From the NCBI GenBank assembly GCA_024220525.1, contig JAMYWO010000013.1, positions 274,922 through 285,545 on the forward strand: a stretch of 10,624 nt of DNA, given 5' to 3'. Shown one piece after another: positions 6,377 to 10,624 of this stretch (position 1 is the first letter of the stretch; every line of letters starts with the position of its first letter). The notes under the pieces are model-generated. The model did not search any database. It had not been told where the DNA came from and was given only the letters and a program-made list of their open reading frames with translations. Origin of the DNA: Cochliopodium minus (taxonomy: Eukaryota > Discosea > Himatismenida > Cochliopodiidae). Made by a program: the position numbers and the translations under genes.

Positions 6377-9031
6377 ATGGCTGACAAAAATGATGGAGTA
6401 TTAAATGAAAAGGAATTGAAGAAAATAAAAGATATATTCATAAAGATCGATAAAGGTATTCAATCAATAGAATAACTTTTATGTTTATTGTTTATATTCC
6501 ATTCAATTAAAAAAAAAAAATTTTCACACTTCAATTTTATCCCCCCACCTATCATCAATTTAAAGATAATAGTGGAACAATATCAAGAGAGGAATTTAAA
6601 AGAGGATATGTGAATAATGGCGAGACGATACCATTTTCAGCCAATTTATTCGATCAAATAGATAAAAACCATGATAATGAAATATCATTGGAAGGTGAGA
6701 TTAAATCCAAAACAAAGTTTCAAATATTAATTGAAACAAATATTTTATTTTTTATTTTTTAATTTTTAATTTTTTTTATTAAATTAAATTATATTTTGTC
6801 TTCCAAAAGAATTGATCAATTACGTTTTTTCACATAATATCGAATTGCTTAAATTGTTCAGACAGATAGACAAGGAGAACAAGGGATATTTGACTTATGA
6901 TGATATCAAAGAAAGTTCGAAACAATATAAGTTTGACGAAAAAACTATCTCAAAACTATTTCAAAAAGTAAAAAAATAAAAAAAATAAAAAAATAAAAAT
7001 TATTATTAAAAAAGTTTAAAATATTAAATATTTAAAAAAAATAAAAATAAATAATGTCATAATAAAAAAAATTTAAAAAATTTTAAATTAACAAATAAAA
7101 AAATAAATTTAAAAAATTTTAATAAATAAAAATAAAGATAGACACAAATAAAAATGGAAAAATAGATTTTGATGAATGGAAAGACTTTCTCATTTTCGCT
7201 AAGGCAAACAGCATTGATAAGCTTTACAAGGAGATATGGACAGGTCTTTCGATAGGTATTCCCTCCCCTGTTTCTAACGAAGATCCAACTGATTTCTTGA
7301 TGAATGTTGCTTTTTCTTTTTTTGCTTCTTTCGTGGCCAAATCAATAACTGCTCCATTGGAAAGAGTAAAAAAATTTCAATATTTTGAATTTAAATTATT
7401 TTAATAATTTTATTTTGATTTTTAATTTTAATTTATGTTGATTATTTTAATATAAAATATTAATTAATTATTTAAATTGTTTTACTCAGATTATTATAAT
7501 ATAAAATATTTTTTGATTTTTAAAAATATTTTAAATATCACTTATATTATTATTTAATTTTTGTCATTGTTTATTTAAATTATTTAATTACTAAAATTAT
7601 TAAATTATTATTTTCCTATTTTTTAAATTTTTATTATTTTTTTATAATTTTTGTTTTCATTTTTTTAGATTCATATCAGAAATCAAATTAGAACAGTCAA
7701 ACCTCCAAAACTTTTTTTTTCTATTTTCAAAACTTACAAAAAGGGAGGTTTCAAAAATGTGTGGAGAGGAAACATGGTCAACTGTCTCAAAGTAAAAATA
7801 AAAAAAATAAAAAAATAAAAAATTTATTACAAAAAATAAAAATAAAAAAAATTTAAAAATAAAAAAAATTTAAAAATTTACAATAATTTTAATAGGTTTT
7901 TCCTGATAAAATTTCTTCTTTTTTTGTTTTATCCAAGTTTGCTAAAATGAGAGGTAATTTAGAAAATATTTTTAATCAGTTTTTTTATTTTGAAAAAAAA
8001 ATTTAAAAAAAAAAAAAAATAATAGAAGACTCGCATTCGAATTTCGAAAATATCCTTATTGGAGGGATAAGCACAGGAGTCGGGTTTAAAACATTTTTAA
8101 AATAATTTTTTAATACATTTTTCAAAAGTCATTTTTGATTGAAACAGATCTTTTGTGTCTTATCCTTTTGTAAGATTTTTTTTTTACTTTTAATATTTTT
8201 TATTTTATTTTTTTTTTTTTTATTATTATTAATTTTTATTTTTAAATTTTATAATTTAATTTTTTAGGAATTAGTAAAGGTGAGATTACAAACTTCCTCG
8301 TTTTCTCATTACAACACCCTTTATGAAACAATAGCAAGAACGTATGTAAATGAGGGAGTTTTTGGATTTTACAGGGGAATGTCCATAAATTTAGGGTTTT
8401 CAATTCCTGTTGCGGGATTTTCTTATTTCGCCTTTCAAAGTAATAAAAAAATAAAATAAAAAAATTAAAAAATAAATTTTCAAAAAAACTAAATTTTTTT
8501 TTTTTAAAGATTGTAAATCATTGTTAAGATCACAAAACCCTTTTGAAATCCCAGAAATTCAAGAATTATTTGCAGGTTTTTTTTTTTTTTGTGATCATTG
8601 TCATTTTTTTAAAAAAAAAAAAAAAAAATTTTTTTTTGGTATTTAGCTGGCTTTATTTCATCTTTTATAACAAGAGTCGTTTTTTATCCCGCAAGTTTGG
8701 TGAAAACAAGATGGATCTACTCTTCCAACCACAAATCTACATTTAATTATACTTCAATAACCGACTGTGTTCTTAAAACTTACCGAACCGAAGGAATTTC
8801 TGGGTATCATCAAATCAACATTATGTAGTTCATTTCTAATTTTAAATTCAATTAAGATTTTACAGAGGATTCGTTCCAGGCTTCTTCAGATCTTTTCCTG
8901 TACAAATTTTCTCATTTTTTTTTTTCTTTGATTTTCTAATTATTTCTTTATCAAAAAAAATAAAGGCAAACACATTGATGTTCATTTGCTTTGATTTGGC
9001 GCAAAAATTTGAGTTAGAAAATAAAGACTAG
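6377..9031 (+). CDS. Calcium-regulated mitochondrial carrier, SCaMC / ATP-Mg-Pi type (452 aa, 13 exons)
   Basis: Exons: 6377-6455, 6566-6694, 6810-6967, 7138-7365, 7669-7791, 7896-7953, 8026-8083, 8148-8169, 8268-8439, 8510-8575, 8647-8803, 8857-8899, 8966-9031; 1359 nt, frame closed to TAG. Seen: four EF-hand loops at residues 25-36 (DKDNSGTISREE), 59-70 (DKNHDNEISLEE), 90-101 (DKENKGYLTYDD, degenerate at positions 5 and 12) and 124-135 (DTNKNGKIDFDE). A linker (about 143-170) leads to three carrier repeats with gate motifs PLERIH (195-200), PFELVK (284-289) and PASLVK (379-384), and with WRGN, YRGM and YRGF. Known: SCaMC carriers exchange ATP-Mg for phosphate across the inner mitochondrial membrane when calcium binds the N-terminal domain; length and layout fit (animal forms are roughly 470 aa). 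Substrate is inferred from layout only; the aspartate/glutamate carriers have a much longer N-terminal part. Odd: the H5-H1 gate pair is lost (S381 and H200). Exon 8 is 22 nt. It lies head-to-head with the formin and tail-to-tail with Ras. Confidence 0.9.
7366..7668 (+). other. Largest intron of the carrier gene (303 nt, no content seen)
   Basis: This T-rich intron lies between the PLER motif exon and the exon starting IHIRNQIR, with a GTAAAA donor and a TTTTTTAG acceptor. It is AT-only apart from scattered G and C. No nested gene or structured element was recognised. Confidence 0.75.
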
Positions 9032-9225
9032 TGGGAATAGTGATTGTTGCATTTGATATTTACATTTTAATATCAAAATTTTGTAAAAAAAAAAAAACAA
9101 GAATTAAAGAGATTTGGTTGAAATTGGAAGAAATTTTTTTTAAATTTAATTTATATATTATTATTTTTTTTTTTGATTTTGTACAAGGTGAGATGAAAAA
9201 AAAACATGAAAAAAAAAATATCAAA
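9032..9225. other. Tail-to-tail intergenic gap between carrier and Ras genes
   Basis: This 194-bp gap separates the carrier TAG from the Ras TGA. It contains A and T runs and no convincing coding sequence. Both 3' ends must lie here or overlap, since no spacer remains; no clear AATAAA was seen downstream of either stop in its own sense. Confidence 0.6.
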
Positions 9226-10269
9226 TCACAAAATTTTACAAAAAGAGTTTTTCTTGGGACTAGAAGGAGGACATAGAAGCCTGATAGACCTGATGGTCTC
9301 AAAATAAGCATTCTCGACATTCTTGCCAGTCTTAGCGGAAGTTTCAAAGAATTTTGTGTTAAGTTTTTTAGAATAATCTTCTCCTTCCTCTGTAGAAACT
9401 TGACGTAGCGTATCTAAATCACATTTATTTCCGACTATGATGATAGGAATATCTTTCCTGTCGAATTTGACGTTCTTGATTTGGTTGACGAACTTGAAGA
9501 TGCTTTCGAAGGAGGTTCTGTTGATGATAGAGTAGATCAGGATGAATCCTTGGGAGTCTTTGATCCATTGGTCTCTCAATGAGGCAAATTCTGTTTCGAT
9601 TTAAAAAAATGATCAGATTATGTCATTTTCAGTGAATATATGAATTTTTTAAAAGAATTCGAGTCATATTCAACTTATTGTTTGATAAAGAATTAATGTA
9701 TAGTAAATATTGATCTCATTTTTGATTTTATTATTGAAATAATTGAACAAAAATTCGAAATTAATTAGGTTTATTAGATTCGAAAAATAAATAAGGGAAA
9801 TTAAATCTATATTTTCGAAATTACATGCAAAGGAAGTAGGTAAAATAAGTTGATTTTTGGCAATAGAATTGAAATAAAATTATGTTGAAAATATTGATTA
9901 ACTGAACAATAAATTGTTTTTCTTTTAATATGAAATGAATCTATTATATATTTTTACCTTCTTGTCCTGCTGTATCTAATATATCAATCACACATGTTTC
10001 TTCATCAACAACGACTTGCCTTCTGTAAGAATCTTCAATTGTTGGATCATAATTTTCCATAAATAATGCTATAGAATTAAAATAAAGAATATGAATCAAA
10101 AAAAAATTATTATTTTTTTTACCTGAACAAAATTGAATTGTCAATGCTTCAATAAAGAATCATTTTAGTTTTTAATTTGATCAATTGGATTAATATTTTT
10201 AATGTTACCAGTTTTTCCTACTGCTCCTTCTCCTAATATACAAATTTTATAAGCATTTCCTTCTCCCAT
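9226..10269 (-). CDS. Ras-family small GTPase, CaaX end CKIL (186 aa, 4 exons)
   Basis: Exons: 10269-10209, 10146-10123, 10068-9958, 9590-9226; 561 nt, in frame to TGA. Seen: P-loop GEGAVGKT (residues 13-20), effector region [25 protein letters not shown] and ETSAK, so all five nucleotide-binding boxes are intact, including the switch-II glutamine. The C-terminal hypervariable part is short ([13 protein letters not shown]) and ends in CKIL; a final leucine favours geranylgeranylation, and the upstream Cys could be palmitoylated (inference). Known: Ras proteins switch between GDP and GTP at membranes and signal through effectors that read the YDPTIEDSY surface; that sequence places it in the Ras/Rap branch. 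Odd: the P-loop carries E and A where most Ras proteins have A and G (H-Ras positions 11 and 13), which resembles Rho/Rac loops. Exon 2 is only 24 nt, coding ALTIQFCS. Start: the ATG at 10269 gives the usual short Ras N-terminus, [13 protein letters not shown]. Confidence 0.92.
9591..9957 (-). other. Largest Ras intron (367 nt), between DTAGQE and EF
   Basis: The GTAAAA donor follows the switch-II codons and the acceptor is AAACAG. Unlike other introns in the window it is not dominated by one-base runs and contains mixed sequence (for example GATCAGATTATGTCA and CATGCAAAGGAAGTAGG). No open reading frame or RNA fold was convincing; the joined exons leave no gap in the Ras protein, so no missing exon is expected here. 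Confidence 0.65.
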
Positions 10270-10624
10270 CTTTATTCTTTTCTTTTCTTTCAAAAAATTT
10301 ATTTGTTGCAAGCTTTTATGAATAAATATATTTTTACAATTCTAATTTTTTATATTTTATAATTTAATTAAATTATTGTGAAAAAAATAATTTAATTAAA
10401 TTTTCAATTCAAAATACTCTTTATCTTTTTACAATTAGATTTAATAGTTATAATAAAGGAATGATCTCCCTTTCATTTTTATTAAAAATATGAAAATATT
10501 TGAATTCTTTTCAAAGATCTTCAAAAATGATTTCTTTAAAATATTTTCCCAAAAATCAACAAATCAAAGATTTAAACTCTTTTTCTTTGAAATGATTTCA
10601 ACCTTTAATTAAAATGTTCTAATC
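10270..10624. promoter_or_regulatory. Upstream region of the Ras gene (355 bp, no gene seen)
   Basis: No coding sequence is recognisable on either strand. It holds two identical copies of the palindrome AATTTAATTAAATT at 10361-10374 and 10389-10402, about 90-135 bp upstream of the Ras start codon. Several TCAAAG / CTTTGA hexamers occur nearer the right edge. It should contain the Ras promoter; the far right may belong to a neighbour outside the window. Confidence 0.5.
10361..10402. repeat. Duplicated 14-bp palindrome AATTTAATTAAATT
   Basis: Two perfect copies (10361-10374 and 10389-10402), each its own reverse complement, are separated by 14 bp (ATTGTG followed by an A run and T). Each copy could bind a dimeric AT-recognising factor such as a homeodomain or MADS-type protein. 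In AT-rich sequence such palindromes are cheap, so function is only suggested by the duplication upstream of Ras. Confidence 0.6.

Noticed and set aside
8543-8746. Plus-strand frame spanning carrier exons 10 and 11
   Set aside because: It is in a different frame and crosses a poly-T/poly-A intron; the carrier frame with spliced exons gives a complete repeat 3.
8868-8871. Alternative acceptor TTTTACAG for carrier exon 12
   Set aside because: Using AAG at 8855-8856 restores the conserved GFYRGF motif, which the later acceptor would delete.
9031-9276. Plus-strand reading frame in the gap after the carrier and antisense to Ras exon 4
   Set aside because: It starts at GTG in a poly-A-rich gap, has Lys/Phe-only composition and ends as antisense to conserved Ras sequence.
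10440-10624. Possible coding exon at the right edge
   Set aside because: All frames are short, without splice-supported continuity or recognisable residues.

Overview
The window looks like nuclear DNA of an AT-rich, intron-rich unicellular eukaryote, most likely an amoeboid protist. The genes are split by many short GT-AG introns (53-367 nt) made almost only of A and T. Exons are clearly richer in G and C, and two start codons follow poly-A leaders. The families present (RCC1-repeat proteins, a formin, a Ras GTPase, an EF-hand mitochondrial carrier) suit such an organism. The genus cannot be fixed from sequence alone; poly-A leaders and A/T-only introns are dictyostelid-like, but RCC1 and Ras families are expanded in several amoeboid lineages. 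No bacterial operons, rRNA, tRNA, CRISPR or mobile elements were seen. All gene models below were spliced by hand from splice sites, reading frame and family alignment, and every exon phase closes.

Layout. (1) 1-331, minus: 5' end of RCC1-repeat gene B, cut by the window edge. (2) 499-3387, minus: complete RCC1-repeat gene A, 10 exons, 434 aa, a tandem paralogue of B with the same exon structure. It encodes a seven-bladed propeller in which most blades sit in their own phase-1 exon, then a short C-terminal helical module, then a CaaX-like end (CSIF). (3) 3493-6223, minus: a five-exon gene of about 754 aa joining an N-terminal four-helix membrane domain (TMEM35/DoxX-like) to a proline-rich FH1, an FH2 domain and an SP-rich tail. 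I read it as a transmembrane formin. (4) 6224-6376: short head-to-head promoter region. (5) 6377-9031, plus: 13-exon calcium-regulated mitochondrial carrier of the SCaMC / ATP-Mg-Pi type, 452 aa. (6) 9032-9225: tail-to-tail gap. (7) 9226-10269, minus: four-exon Ras-family GTPase, 186 aa, ending in CKIL. (8) 10270-10624: Ras upstream region with a duplicated AT palindrome.

There is no operon-like logic, but a theme recurs: three neighbouring genes encode signalling or cytoskeletal proteins with built-in membrane attachment (CaaX-ended RCC1 protein, membrane-spanning formin, CaaX-ended Ras). The most novel-looking item is the membrane-domain/formin fusion. Next come the CaaX-ended RCC1 protein, whose last intron is in frame and stop-free up to its own final TAG, and the carrier in which one of three matrix-gate salt-bridge pairs is lost on both sides.
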